A stretch of DNA of 64,000 bases from Rhizobacter sp. OV335 (GTDB taxonomy: Bacteria; Pseudomonadota; Gammaproteobacteria; Burkholderiales; Burkholderiaceae_C), in contig NZ_FRCQ01000006.1 in NCBI RefSeq assembly GCF_900142965.1, forward strand, positions 62,001 through 126,000. The letters are read 5' to 3'. The translations under genes were made by a program, and so were the position numbers. Below the pieces are notes generated by a model. It ran no database searches. It was not told the origin of the DNA and worked only from the letters and a program-made list of their open reading frames with translations. Below, piece after piece: positions 1 through 8,504 of the stretch; positions within the stretch are counted from its first letter, which is position 1, and the number at the start of each line of letters is the position of its first letter.

Positions 1-130
1 GCAGGCCTGCCAATCCCAGGGGCTGGCCGCCTCGGAGGTGCTGCGCGACTTCATGCGCAGCTTCGCCGCCAAGCACTCCGCCGAGCAGGCGCAGTTGTTC
101 GGGCAGTCCCCCAAGCCCGAGCGGCCCTGA
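1..130 (+). CDS. C-terminal end of a small protein, possibly ribbon-helix-helix
   Basis: Only the last 42 codons are in the window, read in the frame that opens at base 2 and stops at 128-130. The visible residues contain GLAASEVLRDFMRSFA, which resembles the helix of small ribbon-helix-helix DNA-binding proteins and antitoxins. The stop lies 11 bp before the dnaN start, so the two genes are probably co-transcribed. Without the N-terminal strand the fold cannot be confirmed. It is certainly coding by codon use, but its function is open. Confidence 0.5.
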   Translation, partial: QACQSQGLAASEVLRDFMRSFAAKHSAEQAQLFGQSPKPERP

Positions 131-141
131 AGGAGCGGCCG

Positions 142-1254
142 ATGATCGTCCTGAAGGACACCCAGGCGAAGCTGCTGGCCGCGCTGCAGTCGGTCTGCGG
201 CATCGTCGAGCGGCGCCACACGCTGCCGATCCTCGCGAACGTGCTGATCCGCAAGACCGGCACCACAATCGCGTTCACCACCTCGGACCTCGACATCGAG
301 GTCGGCCACCGCGTCGAGCTGGGTGGCGATGCCGGCGACTTCGCCACCACCGTGTCGGCCCGCAAGCTGGTCGACATCCTGAAGGCGATGCCGCCCGACC
401 AGGTCGTCACGCTGACGGCCGAGCCCGGCCGGCTGCGGCTGCAGGGCGGACGCAGCCGCTTCATGCTGCACACGCTGCCGGCAGAGCAGTTCCCGCTGGT
501 CGCGCGCGCCCCGCATGCCACCGCGTTGCAGTTGCCGCAGGGCGTGCTGAAGTCGCTGGTCGACCAGGTGAGCTTCGCGATGGCCACGCACGACATCCGC
601 TACTTTCTGAACGGTGTGCTGTTCAACACCGACGGCCGCCTCGTGCGGCTCGTCGCGACCGACGGCAACCGGCTCGCGCTGGCCGAGGCCACGATCGATG
701 CCGAGCTGCCAGCGCAGCAGGTGATCCTGCCGCGCAAGGCGGTGCACGAGCTGCAGCGCCACCTGCGCGAAGGCAGCGACGACGCTGCCACCGTCGAGAT
801 CCGGCTCGCCCCGGCACAGGCCGGCTTCGAGCTCAACGGCATCAGCTTCGTCACCAAGCTGATCGAGGGCCGCTACCCCGACTTCAAGCGCGTGGTCCCG
901 AACGCCAACCCGCATGCCGTGACACTCGGCCGCGCCGCGCTGCTCGAATGCCTGCAGCGCGCCTCGCTGATGACCAGCGACAAGTTCCGCGGCATCCGCC
1001 TGAGCCTCGCGGCGGGCGCGATGCGCATCGTGTCGAGCAATGCCGAGCGCGAGGAGGCCGACGAAGATCTGGACGTCGACTACGGCGGCGTGCCCCTTGA
1101 GATCGGCTTCAACGTGACCTACCTGACCGAAGTGCTCGGCGAGACCGATGCCGAGATGGTGACGATGGCGCTGCAGGACGCCGGCTCGGCGGTGCTGTTC
1201 ACCTTTCCGCAGCGCAGCGGCTTCAAGTACGTCGTCAGCCCGATGCGGCTCTGA
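142..1254 (+). CDS. dnaN: DNA polymerase III beta sliding clamp
   Basis: The 370-residue product has the usual length of the bacterial sliding clamp, a ring-shaped dimer of three similar domains per subunit that tethers DNA polymerases to DNA. Diagnostic stretches are RRHTLPILANVL near residue 30, the LIEGRYPDF segment near 245, and the C-terminal YVVSPMRL, a variant of the conserved end of the clamp. AGGAG at 131-135 precedes the ATG by a normal distance. The gene is odd for its position: dnaA and gyrB, its standard neighbours, are absent, and ahpCF follows. That makes a second, accessory clamp gene more likely than the main copy, although an unusual chromosomal arrangement cannot be excluded. 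Confidence 0.93.
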   Translation: MIVLKDTQAKLLAALQSVCGIVERRHTLPILANVLIRKTGTTIAFTTSDLDIEVGHRVELGGDAGDFATTVSARKLVDILKAMPPDQVVTLTAEPGRLRLQGGRSRFMLHTLPAEQFPLVARAPHATALQLPQGVLKSLVDQVSFAMATHDIRYFLNGVLFNTDGRLVRLVATDGNRLALAEATIDAELPAQQVILPRKAVHELQRHLREGSDDAATVEIRLAPAQAGFELNGISFVTKLIEGRYPDFKRVVPNANPHAVTLGRAALLECLQRASLMTSDKFRGIRLSLAAGAMRIVSSNAEREEADEDLDVDYGGVPLEIGFNVTYLTEVLGETDAEMVTMALQDAGSAVLFTFPQRSGFKYVVSPMRL

Positions 1255-1289
1255 CGCGGACCTTGACGTGAATCGCGGGGTCCCGATCG

Positions 1290-1326
1290 ATAGTTTTTTA
1301 CCATCGACTTGATTCAGTCAATTAAT
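1290..1326 (+). promoter_or_regulatory. Possible OxyR site upstream of ahpC
   Basis: The OxyR consensus has four ATAG/CTAT-type quartets each separated by seven bases. At this site the quartets read ATAG, CCAT, ATTC and TAAT at exact seven-base spacing. The first is perfect, the second matches 3 of 4, and the others match 2 of 4. The position, 84 bp upstream of a classic OxyR target, supports it. The match is weak enough to be chance. Confidence 0.3.
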
Positions 1327-1409
1327 CCCGCAAATGCTGCAGTGCGGTCAAAATTCGCTTCGCCAGTTCGCTTTTTTCATCCAACCAAGCACACCAAGGA
1401 AATCAAACG

Positions 1410-1973
1410 ATGTCGCTGATCAACACCCAAGTCCAGCCGTTCAAGGTCGAAGCCTTCCACAACGGCAAGTTCATCGAGGTCACCGAAGCCAGCCTGAAGG
1501 GCAAGTGGTCGACCCTGATCTTCATGCCGGCCGCATTCACCTTCAACTGCCCGACCGAAGTCGAAGACGCGGCCGACAACTACGCCGAGTTCCAGAAGCT
1601 GGGCACCGAGGTCTACATCGTCACGACCGACACGCACTTCGCGCACAAGGTGTGGCATGAAACCTCGCCGGCCGTCGGCAAGGCCAAGTTCCCGCTGATC
1701 GGCGACCCGACGCACAAGCTGACGCGCGCATTCGGCGTGCACATCGAAGAAGAAGGCCTGGCACTGCGCGGCACCTTCGTCATCAACCCCGATGGCGTCA
1801 TCAAGACCGCGGAAGTGCACGACAACGCGATCGCGCGTGACGTGAAGGAAACGTTGCGCAAGCTGAAGGCCGCGCAGTACGTCGCCAAGAACCCTGGCCA
1901 GGTCTGCCCGGCCAAGTGGAACGAAGGCGCCGCCACGCTGACGCCGTCGCTCGACCTCGTCGGCAAGATCTAA
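1410..1973 (+). CDS. ahpC: Alkyl hydroperoxide reductase subunit C (2-Cys peroxiredoxin)
   Basis: This 187-residue typical 2-Cys peroxiredoxin reduces H2O2 and organic hydroperoxides in the cytoplasm. The peroxidatic cysteine is C47 in AFTFNCPTE and the resolving cysteine is C166 in QVCPAKW, the same numbering as the enterobacterial enzyme. Its disulfide is reduced by AhpF, encoded just downstream on the same strand. AAGGA at 1396-1400 serves the ATG. A hairpin separates it from ahpF and may explain higher ahpC expression. Identity is secure. Confidence 0.97.
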   Translation: MSLINTQVQPFKVEAFHNGKFIEVTEASLKGKWSTLIFMPAAFTFNCPTEVEDAADNYAEFQKLGTEVYIVTTDTHFAHKVWHETSPAVGKAKFPLIGDPTHKLTRAFGVHIEEEGLALRGTFVINPDGVIKTAEVHDNAIARDVKETLRKLKAAQYVAKNPGQVCPAKWNEGAATLTPSLDLVGKI

Positions 1974-2012
1974 GACCTCTCTCTCGCTTTTCCCCTGTTA
2001 TGCCGCTCTGCG

Positions 2013-2032
2013 GCCCCGCCTTCGGGCGGGGC
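2013..2032 (+). promoter_or_regulatory. TTCG-loop hairpin between ahpC and ahpF
   Basis: GCCCCGCC and GGCGGGGC form a perfect 8-bp stem closed by a TTCG tetraloop. No T-run follows, so it is not a classic terminator. It more likely stabilises the ahpC mRNA or partly attenuates transcription before ahpF. Confidence 0.6.
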
Positions 2033-2079
2033 GCTGGGCGGAGCTCTACCCGAACACAACAAACACAAGGACCGATCAC

Positions 2080-3657
2080 ATGTTGGACGCCACCCTCCAG
2101 GCCCAGCTCAAGGGCTACCTGCAACGCCTGACGCAGCCGGTTGAACTGGTGGCGTCGCTCGATGATCGCCCTGCCTCGGCCGAGATGCGCGAGCTGCTGC
2201 AAGAGATCGCCGGCCTGAGCGAGCTGGTGAGCCTGCGCGTGGACGGCACCGACGAGCGCCGTCCGTCGTTCAACATCAGCCGTGCCGGTGCCGGCATGGG
2301 CGTGCGCTTCGCCGCGATCCCGATGGGCCACGAGTTCACATCGCTGGTGCTGGCCCTGCTGCAGGCCGGCGGCCACCCGCCGAAGGTCGAGGCCGAGGTG
2401 ATCGAGCAGATCAAGTCGCTGACCCGCGACGACGGCGGCGATTTCGTGTTCGAGACCTACATGTCGCTGACCTGCCACAACTGCCCCGACGTCGTGCAGG
2501 CGCTGAACCTGATGGCGGTGCTGAACCCGCGCATCAAGCACGTCGCGATCGACGGCGGGCTGTTCCAGGGTGAGGTCGAAGGCCGCCAGATCATGGCCGT
2601 GCCGACCGTCTACCTGAACGGCGAGGTGTTCGGCTCGGGCCGCATGGAGGTCTCGGAGATCCTGACCAAGGTCGACACCGGTGCTTCGGCGCGCGTCGCG
2701 GCCAAGCTGGGCCAGAAGGACGCGTTCGACGTGCTGATCGTCGGCGGCGGCCCGGCCGGCGCGGCGGCGGCCGTGTATGCGGCGCGCAAGGGCATCCGCA
2801 CCGGCATCGTCGCCGAGCGCTTCGGCGGCCAGACGCTGGACACGCTGGGCATCGAGAACTACGTGTCGATCCTCGAGACGCAAGGCCCGAAGTTCGCGGC
2901 CGCGCTGGAAGCGCATGCACGCGTCTACGAGGTCGACATCATGAACGGCCAGCGCGTCGCGAGCCTGGAGCCGGCGGCGCAGCCGGGCGGCGAGATCACC
3001 GTGACGCTGGAGAACGGCGCGGCGCTGAAGAGCCGCAGCGTGATCCTGTCGACCGGCGCGCGCTGGCGCAACGTGAACGTGCCCGGCGAGGCCGAGTACA
3101 AGAACAAGGGCGTGGCCTATTGCCCGCACTGCGACGGCCCGCTGTTCAAGGGCAAGCCGGTGGCGGTGATCGGCGGCGGCAACTCGGGTGTCGAGGCCGC
3201 GATCGACCTGGCCGGGCTGGTGGCGCACGTCACCGTGGTGGAGTTCGCCGACACGCTGAAGGCCGATGCGGTGCTGGTGAAGAAGCTGCACAGCCTGCCG
3301 AACGTGACGGTGCACACCAACGCGCAGACGACCGAGATCACCGGCGACGGGCAGAAGGTGAACGGCCTGGTCTTCAAGGACCGCGCGACGGGTGCCGAGC
3401 ACCGCGTGGAGCTGGCGGGAGTGTTCGTGCAGATCGGGCTGGTGCCCAACACCGAGTTCCTGAAGGGCACGCTGGAGCTGAGCAAGTACGGCGAGATCAT
3501 CGTCGACGCGCGTGGCGCGACGAACCAGCCGGGCGTGTTCGCGGCGGGTGACGCGACGACGGTGCCGTTCAAGCAGATCATCATCGCCGCGGGCGATGGG
3601 GCGAAGGCGGCGCTGTCGGCGTTCGATCACCTGATCCGCACGCCGGTGGCGGCTTGA
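2080..3657 (+). CDS. ahpF: Alkyl hydroperoxide reductase subunit F
   Basis: The 525-residue flavoprotein transfers electrons from NADH to AhpC. The N-terminal thioredoxin-like double domain has its active disulfide at C132/C135 (CHNCPD). A FAD-binding GGGPAG motif lies near residue 224, the thioredoxin-reductase-type redox centre is C348/C351 (CPHCDGP), an NADH-binding GGGNSG motif lies near 365, and a GVFAAGDAT motif near 486 binds FAD. Length and order match the family exactly. It forms a functional pair with ahpC, 106 bp upstream. Confidence 0.97.
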   Translation: MLDATLQAQLKGYLQRLTQPVELVASLDDRPASAEMRELLQEIAGLSELVSLRVDGTDERRPSFNISRAGAGMGVRFAAIPMGHEFTSLVLALLQAGGHPPKVEAEVIEQIKSLTRDDGGDFVFETYMSLTCHNCPDVVQALNLMAVLNPRIKHVAIDGGLFQGEVEGRQIMAVPTVYLNGEVFGSGRMEVSEILTKVDTGASARVAAKLGQKDAFDVLIVGGGPAGAAAAVYAARKGIRTGIVAERFGGQTLDTLGIENYVSILETQGPKFAAALEAHARVYEVDIMNGQRVASLEPAAQPGGEITVTLENGAALKSRSVILSTGARWRNVNVPGEAEYKNKGVAYCPHCDGPLFKGKPVAVIGGGNSGVEAAIDLAGLVAHVTVVEFADTLKADAVLVKKLHSLPNVTVHTNAQTTEITGDGQKVNGLVFKDRATGAEHRVELAGVFVQIGLVPNTEFLKGTLELSKYGEIIVDARGATNQPGVFAAGDATTVPFKQIIIAAGDGAKAALSAFDHLIRTPVAA

Positions 3658-3693
3658 GGTAGGCGGACGGGAGTCTGAGCGAACAAAACCCCC

Positions 3694-3765
3694 CCGTTCG
3701 CCCTGAGCATGTCGAAGGGCCTGCTCGCATGGCACCAAGGCTTCGACAAGCTCAGCCCGAACGGG
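3694..3765 (+). repeat. 72-bp palindromic dispersed repeat, copy 1
   Basis: The arm CCGTTCGCCCTGAGC...TGTCGAAG is mirrored at the other end by CTTCGACAAGCTCAGC...CGAACGG, with 21 of 24 arm positions complementary around a variable centre. It differs from copy 2 at two positions only. The two near-identical arms in inverted orientation resemble a REP doublet (REPIN). Confidence 0.85.
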
Positions 3766-3795
3766 TCACGTCCGTTCGACGGATCCACCACTCCC

Positions 3796-3867
3796 CCGTT
3801 CGCCCTGAGCCTGTCGAAGGGCCTGCTTGCATGGCACCAAGGCTTCGACAAGCTCAGCCCGAACGGG
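3796..3867 (+). repeat. 72-bp palindromic dispersed repeat, copy 2
   Basis: This is a tandem second copy in the same orientation as copy 1, 30 bp downstream. Seventy of 72 bases are identical. The pair fills most of the gap between ahpF and the next gene. Confidence 0.85.
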
Positions 3868-3928
3868 GGTTGGTGTCGGCCCGACTGGGGGTTGATGTCA
3901 ATCCGAACAGTGGTTGGCGCGCATCGGT

Positions 3929-4309
3929 TCACCCTGCATGGCTGCCGTGCTTAACGACCTGCCACCCCTGCGTTGACGACAGCCGCAGCGTGACCCGCAA
4001 CGGGCAGGCGCCGTCGAACTCCATCTGCAATTCCGGCACCTCGACACCGCGCCCCGACACCCAGCGCCGCAGGCGGTTGCCGTTCGTCTGGAACGGCGCG
4101 ATGCCAACCAGGCGATCGACGCGGCAGCCCTCGCCGCGCGCATTCAACTGATCCACGAAGGCCTGCGCCACCGCGATGGCCTCGTCGGGCCGGTGCTCGG
4201 CCTTCAGCCATGCGAAGCCGGCAATGGCCGGACCCACGATGGCGGCTATAGCCAACGCCGCGAGGCGGCTGCGTCGAGACAAGCGTGGAATCATCGGCAA
4301 GATGCGCAA
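3929..4309 (-). CDS. Small membrane-anchored or exported protein of unknown function
   Basis: The 126-residue product opens with basic residues and a hydrophobic segment (about residues 16-34, ending IVGPAIAGFAWL), which is either a signal peptide or a single anchor. The rest is a soluble domain with two cysteines (C62 and C101) that could pair in the periplasm. I do not recognise the family. A second in-frame methionine at residue 6 is an equally good start. It faces away from the YihY gene, and the two starts are 56 bp apart. Confidence 0.6.
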   Translation of the reverse strand: MRILPMIPRLSRRSRLAALAIAAIVGPAIAGFAWLKAEHRPDEAIAVAQAFVDQLNARGEGCRVDRLVGIAPFQTNGNRLRRWVSGRGVEVPELQMEFDGACPLRVTLRLSSTQGWQVVKHGSHAG

Positions 4310-4365
4310 GTGATGGTCAATGGGCCTCCAGCCCGGTGGATTCTCGCAGGCAGAATGGCCGCCCG

Positions 4366-5196
4366 ATGATCACCCTCGCCCGACTCACGATCCAGCGCGC
4401 ACGCGCCGAGCGCCTGCCGCAGATCGCCGGCAGCCTCACCTTCACGACCGTGCTGTCGGTCGTCCCCTTCCTCGCGGTGTGCTTCGCCCTCTTCACCCGA
4501 TTCCCGATGTTCAAGCGGCTCGAGGACGCGATCGAGGAGCACCTGCTGCGCAGCCTGCTGCCCGAAGAGATCTCGCGCACCGTGCTGCGCTACCTCGCGC
4601 AGTTCGCGACCAACGCCGGCGGGCTCACGCTGGTCGGCTCGCTGTTCCTGGTGGTCACCGCGGTCGCGCTGCTGCTGACCGTCGAGAACGCGCTGAACCA
4701 GATCTGGAAGGTCAAGAAGAACCGCCCGTTCCTGAAGCGCGTCGGCATGTACTTGCTGATGATCGGCCTCGGCCCGCCGCTGCTGGGCGTGAGCCTGTGG
4801 GCCACGTCGTACGCGGTGAGCGCGTCGGCCGGCCTGATCCAGACGCTGCCGCCCTGGGCCAAGTTCGGGCTGACGCTCGGCCCGGCGCTGATCGGCTCGA
4901 TCGCGATGGCCGCCCTCTTCCACTACATGCCGAACACCCGCGTGCGCAAGCGCGATGCGGCCATCGGCGGGTTGATCGCCGGCATCGCGTTCGAGCTCGG
5001 CAAGCGCGGCTTCGCGGCCTATGTGCTGAAGCTGCCGACCTACAAGACGGTGTACGGCACCTTTGCGGCGTTTCCTGTGTTCCTGCTGTGGGTGTACTTC
5101 TCGTGGCTGGTGACGCTGGCGGCGGCGTTGATCACGTCGAACCTCGCACGGGCCAGGAAGCCGCAGCCGGCGGGCAAGAAGCCCGCCAAGGCTTGA
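4366..5196 (+). CDS. YihY/BrkB family inner-membrane protein
   Basis: The 276-residue protein has about six hydrophobic helices and the family start LPQIAGSLTFTTVLSVVPFL. The GTFAAFPVFLLWVYFSW segment in the last third is also diagnostic. Members are integral membrane proteins; the old names (ribonuclease BN, BrkB) are unreliable and no activity should be assumed. I chose the ATG at 4366 because the conserved family sequence starts there. Its 3' end lies 10 bp from the convergent gene. Confidence 0.88.
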   Translation: MITLARLTIQRARAERLPQIAGSLTFTTVLSVVPFLAVCFALFTRFPMFKRLEDAIEEHLLRSLLPEEISRTVLRYLAQFATNAGGLTLVGSLFLVVTAVALLLTVENALNQIWKVKKNRPFLKRVGMYLLMIGLGPPLLGVSLWATSYAVSASAGLIQTLPPWAKFGLTLGPALIGSIAMAALFHYMPNTRVRKRDAAIGGLIAGIAFELGKRGFAAYVLKLPTYKTVYGTFAAFPVFLLWVYFSWLVTLAAALITSNLARARKPQPAGKKPAKA

Positions 5197-5206
5197 TCCA
5201 CGCCAC

Positions 5207-6016
5207 TCACACGCCGGCGATGCCCTCGAAGGGCAGTACCGGCTCGAACTCACGCAGCGTGGCGTAGAACGCCGCGGCGTTCGCCGCATCGAAGAAGAGC
5301 GGCACGCACAGGCGGAACACGACGGCGCGCAACACCAGCTGCTGTCGAAGCGACGGCGGAAGCTCCAACAACGCCAGCGACGCCGCCGGCTCGCGATGCC
5401 ACGCGACGCTGTCGGCCACGAGCACCGCGTGTGCGTACGCCACCGGTCGGAAAGCCGGCGAGATGTCGATGACGACCGGCGCGCCACCATCGAACAGGAT
5501 GTTGCCCGCCAGGTCGGTGTGGACGAACTGGCTCGGCAGGTTGACCGGCTCGCAGCGGGACTGCAGTGAAGACACCACCGCCTTCACACGATCCGGTGCG
5601 GCGTCGGGCACATGGCGCTCGCTCCACGCCACCCGGGTGGCTTCGGTCCACGGGCTGGTCCACGCGTCGAACGCCGCGGGTTTGCCGACGCTGCGAACTG
5701 CACGATGAAAGTCGGTGGAAGCCGCGAGCTTGTCGGCCATCCGCCCTTCGACGAAGGCGCCGTCGAAGTAGCGCGTGGCGCCCCACCCTTGCTCGCACCA
5801 CATCCCCTTCAGCGACCGGACGGGCGCAGCCACGTTCAGGCCATGGAAGTCGACGCCCTCCAGCGCATCACCCAGCCACTCGTACTTGGAGACTTCGTCG
5901 ACCGGCTTCAGCACCAGGTTGCCGGCATGCACCGAACGCCCTTGCCCGCCCGGAAAACGCTCATGCAGCGGGGCATCGGTGAAGAAACGGCGGACCGCTT
6001 CGTCCATCGCCAACAT
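5207..6016 (-). CDS. APH-fold kinase-like protein (TIGR02569-like)
   Basis: The 269-residue product resembles aminoglycoside-phosphotransferase-fold proteins of the TIGR02569 type. A catalytic-loop-like HTDLAGNILFDG (about residues 170-181) supplies the HxD...N pattern, and VVIDISP just after it takes the place of the metal-binding segment. The substrate is unknown, and antibiotic resistance should not be inferred. It is the last gene of a minus-strand set; only 3 bp separate it from the methyltransferase stop, so translation is probably coupled. Confidence 0.7.
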   Translation of the reverse strand: MLAMDEAVRRFFTDAPLHERFPGGQGRSVHAGNLVLKPVDEVSKYEWLGDALEGVDFHGLNVAAPVRSLKGMWCEQGWGATRYFDGAFVEGRMADKLAASTDFHRAVRSVGKPAAFDAWTSPWTEATRVAWSERHVPDAAPDRVKAVVSSLQSRCEPVNLPSQFVHTDLAGNILFDGGAPVVIDISPAFRPVAYAHAVLVADSVAWHREPAASLALLELPPSLRQQLVLRAVVFRLCVPLFFDAANAAAFYATLREFEPVLPFEGIAGV

Positions 6017-6019
6017 CTC

Positions 6020-6748
6020 TCACGCGCCGGCGGGATCCATGGGCTTGCGCGCCCACAGCACCGACAGGAAATCCTCGCCGAAGACCTCCGCGCCCGGCGG
6101 CGGTTTCAGCATGCGCCGCGTGCTGTGCACCTCGAGCCCGGTCGCCCAGATCGTGCGCAGCTGTTCTTCGGTATAGCCCAGGCCGCCGCCCAGCGTGCGG
6201 CGCTCGTAGGTCTCATGGTCCGACAGCCCGCTGCCGCCTTCGGGGCGAAAGCACGCCAGCCCGAACCAGCCGCCCGGGCGCAGCGCCTTGCTGACCAGCT
6301 GCACATAGGTGTGCCGCCGGTGCGGTGCCAAGTGGTGGAAGCAGCCGGAGTCGTAGACGAGGTCGAAACTGTCGGCCGGCAGATCGAGGTCAAACACCGA
6401 CCGGCAATGCCAACGCACCGACACGCCAAGTTCGGTCGCCCGCTGCGTGGCCCAGTCGATCGCCGCTTGCGCGTAATCGACGCCGTCGACATCGAAGCCC
6501 CGGCTCGCGAGGAAGCGCGAGTTGCGGCCGTTGCCGCAGCCGATGTCCAGCGCGCGCCCGCCCGGTGCCGCATGCTCGCCCACCCACTCCGCGAGGCATT
6601 CATCCGGCGCATCGCCGAAGAACGGCACCGGCTTCTTGCGGTCCGCGTAGAAGCCTTCCCACCAGTCGCCCGCACGGCCGGCGAACCAGCCGTCGAGCAT
6701 CGACAACACGGCCTCTTCGCCGCAGATCGGTTTCAGCTCATCGGCCAT
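6020..6748 (-). CDS. Class I SAM-dependent methyltransferase
   Basis: This 242-residue protein has the Rossmann-type motif I ALDIGCGNGRNS, then motif II acidic residues in FDVDGVDYA and the post-motif FDLVYDSGCFHHL. The methyl acceptor is unknown. I start it at MADELKPICGEE (6748), which overlaps the end of the iminopeptidase gene by 11 bp, because the longer upstream frame reads as out-of-frame iminopeptidase sequence. It is flanked by the peptidase upstream and the APH-like gene downstream on the same strand. Confidence 0.85.
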   Translation of the reverse strand: MADELKPICGEEAVLSMLDGWFAGRAGDWWEGFYADRKKPVPFFGDAPDECLAEWVGEHAAPGGRALDIGCGNGRNSRFLASRGFDVDGVDYAQAAIDWATQRATELGVSVRWHCRSVFDLDLPADSFDLVYDSGCFHHLAPHRRHTYVQLVSKALRPGGWFGLACFRPEGGSGLSDHETYERRTLGGGLGYTEEQLRTIWATGLEVHSTRRMLKPPPGAEVFGEDFLSVLWARKPMDPAGA

Positions 6749-7694
6749 CGGCGAAGGCATCGGTGGCGGCGACCAGCTCGGAGGTGATGCCCGGCTCCAT
6801 CGACGAATGCCCCGCATCGGGCACGACGACCAGCTTGGCCGACGGCCACGCATCGGCCAGCGCATAGGCATAGCGCACCGGGCAGATCACGTCGTAGCGG
6901 CCATGCACGATGGTGCAAGGCAGGTGCGCGATGCGCGGCACGCCGTCGAGCAACTGGTTGGGGGTGAGGAAGGCGCCGTTGACGAAGTAATGCGCCTCGA
7001 GCCGTGCGAGGTTCAGCTCGAAGACCGCGTCTTCAGGCCGCAGCGGCTCGACCGGCAACGGGATGAGCCGCAGGCAGGCGCCTTCGTAGTGGCTCCAGCC
7101 GCGCGCCGCCGGTGCATGCACGGCAGGATCCGGATCGCTCAGGCGGCGCTGGTAGGCCGCGACCAGGTCACCGCGTTCCTCCGCCGGGATGGCATGGGCG
7201 AACGCCTCCCACTCCTTCGGGAAGAACTGCCGCATGCCGTGCAGCCACCACTGCTGCTCTTCCAGGCTGGCGAGCCAGATGCCGCGCAGGATCAGCCCCA
7301 GGCAGCGATCCGGGTGCGCCTGCGCATAGGCCAGCGACAGCGTGGAGCCCCATGACCCGCCGAACACCAGCCACTGCGCGATGCCCAGCCGCTCGCGCAG
7401 GCGCTCCAGGTCGGCGATCAGCAAGGGCGTGGTGTTCTCGCGGCATTCGCCTGAGGGCGTGGACTTGCCGGCGCCGCGCTGGTCGAGCAGCACGATGTGG
7501 TAGCGGGCGGGGTCGAAGAAGCAACGGTCCTTGGGCGAGGTGCCGGCCCCGGGGCCGCCGTGAACGAAGATCACCGGGATGCCGGCGGGATTGCCGCTGC
7601 GCTCCCAGTAGAGCGAGTGCAGGTTGCCGGCGGGCATGAACCCTGTTTCCAGCGGCTCGAGGGGTGGGTAGTGGGTGCGCAAGGTCATGCGCAC
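6738..7694 (-). CDS. pip: Proline iminopeptidase
   Basis: The 318-residue alpha/beta hydrolase releases N-terminal proline from peptides in the cytoplasm. It has the oxyanion segment VHGGPGAG, the strongly family-specific LLDQRGAGKSTP, and the nucleophile motif GGSWGS with S114. The catalytic His lies in VPDAGHSSMEPG near the C-terminus. Length is normal for the family. An ATG two codons in (7688) is an alternative start. It is the first gene of a three-gene minus-strand set. Confidence 0.93.
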   Translation of the reverse strand: MRMTLRTHYPPLEPLETGFMPAGNLHSLYWERSGNPAGIPVIFVHGGPGAGTSPKDRCFFDPARYHIVLLDQRGAGKSTPSGECRENTTPLLIADLERLRERLGIAQWLVFGGSWGSTLSLAYAQAHPDRCLGLILRGIWLASLEEQQWWLHGMRQFFPKEWEAFAHAIPAEERGDLVAAYQRRLSDPDPAVHAPAARGWSHYEGACLRLIPLPVEPLRPEDAVFELNLARLEAHYFVNGAFLTPNQLLDGVPRIAHLPCTIVHGRYDVICPVRYAYALADAWPSAKLVVVPDAGHSSMEPGITSELVAATDAFADGR

Positions 7695-7712
7695 TGACTT
7701 TAGGCGAAAACC

Positions 7713-8054
7713 TCAGCGGAACGGGCATCGGCAACACAGCCGCGGTTGGCGGACCGGCGCGCCGCAATCGCGGCCGCAGCGCGGCAGCGACAGCAGGTGA
7801 TCGGCCCACTCGCCGCGCTCGGTGCGGGCGCGCAGGTGCGGCGGCTGGCCGGGCTCGCGCACGACATCGAGGTAGACCCACTGGCGCAGGGACGTGTCGA
7901 CGACGTAGTAGCGCTCGAGATCGAGATCCATGCAGCGGATGGCCTGGGCGATGCCCATGCGCCATTTGCGCTGGCTGTGGCCGATGTGGGTGATGAGCGC
8001 GTGGTGCGGGAGGTGGCCGGAGAGGGTGATGCAGTTGACTTCCATGGATCTCAT
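7713..8054 (-). CDS. DUF3892-like small protein
   Basis: The 113-residue product carries the pattern of DUF3892 proteins: an ITHIG motif near residue 21, a tryptophan-led helix, YYVVDTSLRQWVYLDVV, and the end motif DHLLSLPRC. Several cysteines follow in a tail (CGRDCG, LCCRC) and could bind metal. Family function is unknown. The gene diverges from the XRE gene across an AT-richer spacer at 8055-8171 and ends 18 bp before pip on the same strand. Confidence 0.7.
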   Translation of the reverse strand: MRSMEVNCITLSGHLPHHALITHIGHSQRKWRMGIAQAIRCMDLDLERYYVVDTSLRQWVYLDVVREPGQPPHLRARTERGEWADHLLSLPRCGRDCGAPVRQPRLCCRCPFR

Positions 8055-8171
8055 GCATGTTTCCCTTGAAGTTCAAAAAACATTTCAAAGACTTCGTTTG
8101 GTACCTCTAAGTTAACACTTGGAAACCCAAAGAAGGTGGAGGACTTGTGCAGACGCCGCAATCCTTCGCTG

Positions 8172-8429
8172 ATGAAAAAGAACGCCAGCAAGAAGCTCTC
8201 GGCCCGCGATGTGTTCGCGCGCAACCTGCGCCGGGTGCGGCGCGCCAGGGAGATGTCGCAGGAGGCGCTCGGGCTGGAGGCGGGCATCACGCGGCCCTAC
8301 GTGAGCAGCGTGGAACTCGGGCGGCGCAACATCTCGATCGACAACATGGGCCGCCTGGCCGACGCCTTGCGCATGCCGCTGCGCGACCTGGTCGACCCGG
8401 ACAAGTTCACCGACCTCGACGAGGCCTGA
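8172..8429 (+). CDS. XRE-family transcriptional regulator
   Basis: The 85-residue product is a single helix-turn-helix domain: RVRRAREMSQEALGLEAG, then ITRPYVSSVELGRR and the third-helix segment ISIDNMGRLADAL. It ends a few residues after the domain with an acidic tail, so it has no effector domain. I use the ATG at 8172; a GTG at 8136 would add 12 residues and cannot be excluded. It diverges from the DUF3892 gene and may control it. Confidence 0.85.
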   Translation: MKKNASKKLSARDVFARNLRRVRRAREMSQEALGLEAGITRPYVSSVELGRRNISIDNMGRLADALRMPLRDLVDPDKFTDLDEA

Positions 8430-8504
8430 TCGAGGTTGCGCGAGCGGTGTAAGAACCGGCTCGCCGGGTGCGACGCATCTGGATCCTCACTCTCGGGAAT
8501 CCGC

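Noticed and set aside
3694-3867. CRISPR-like repeats
   Set aside because: There are two copies only, each an internal palindrome, with a 30-bp gap and no cas gene.
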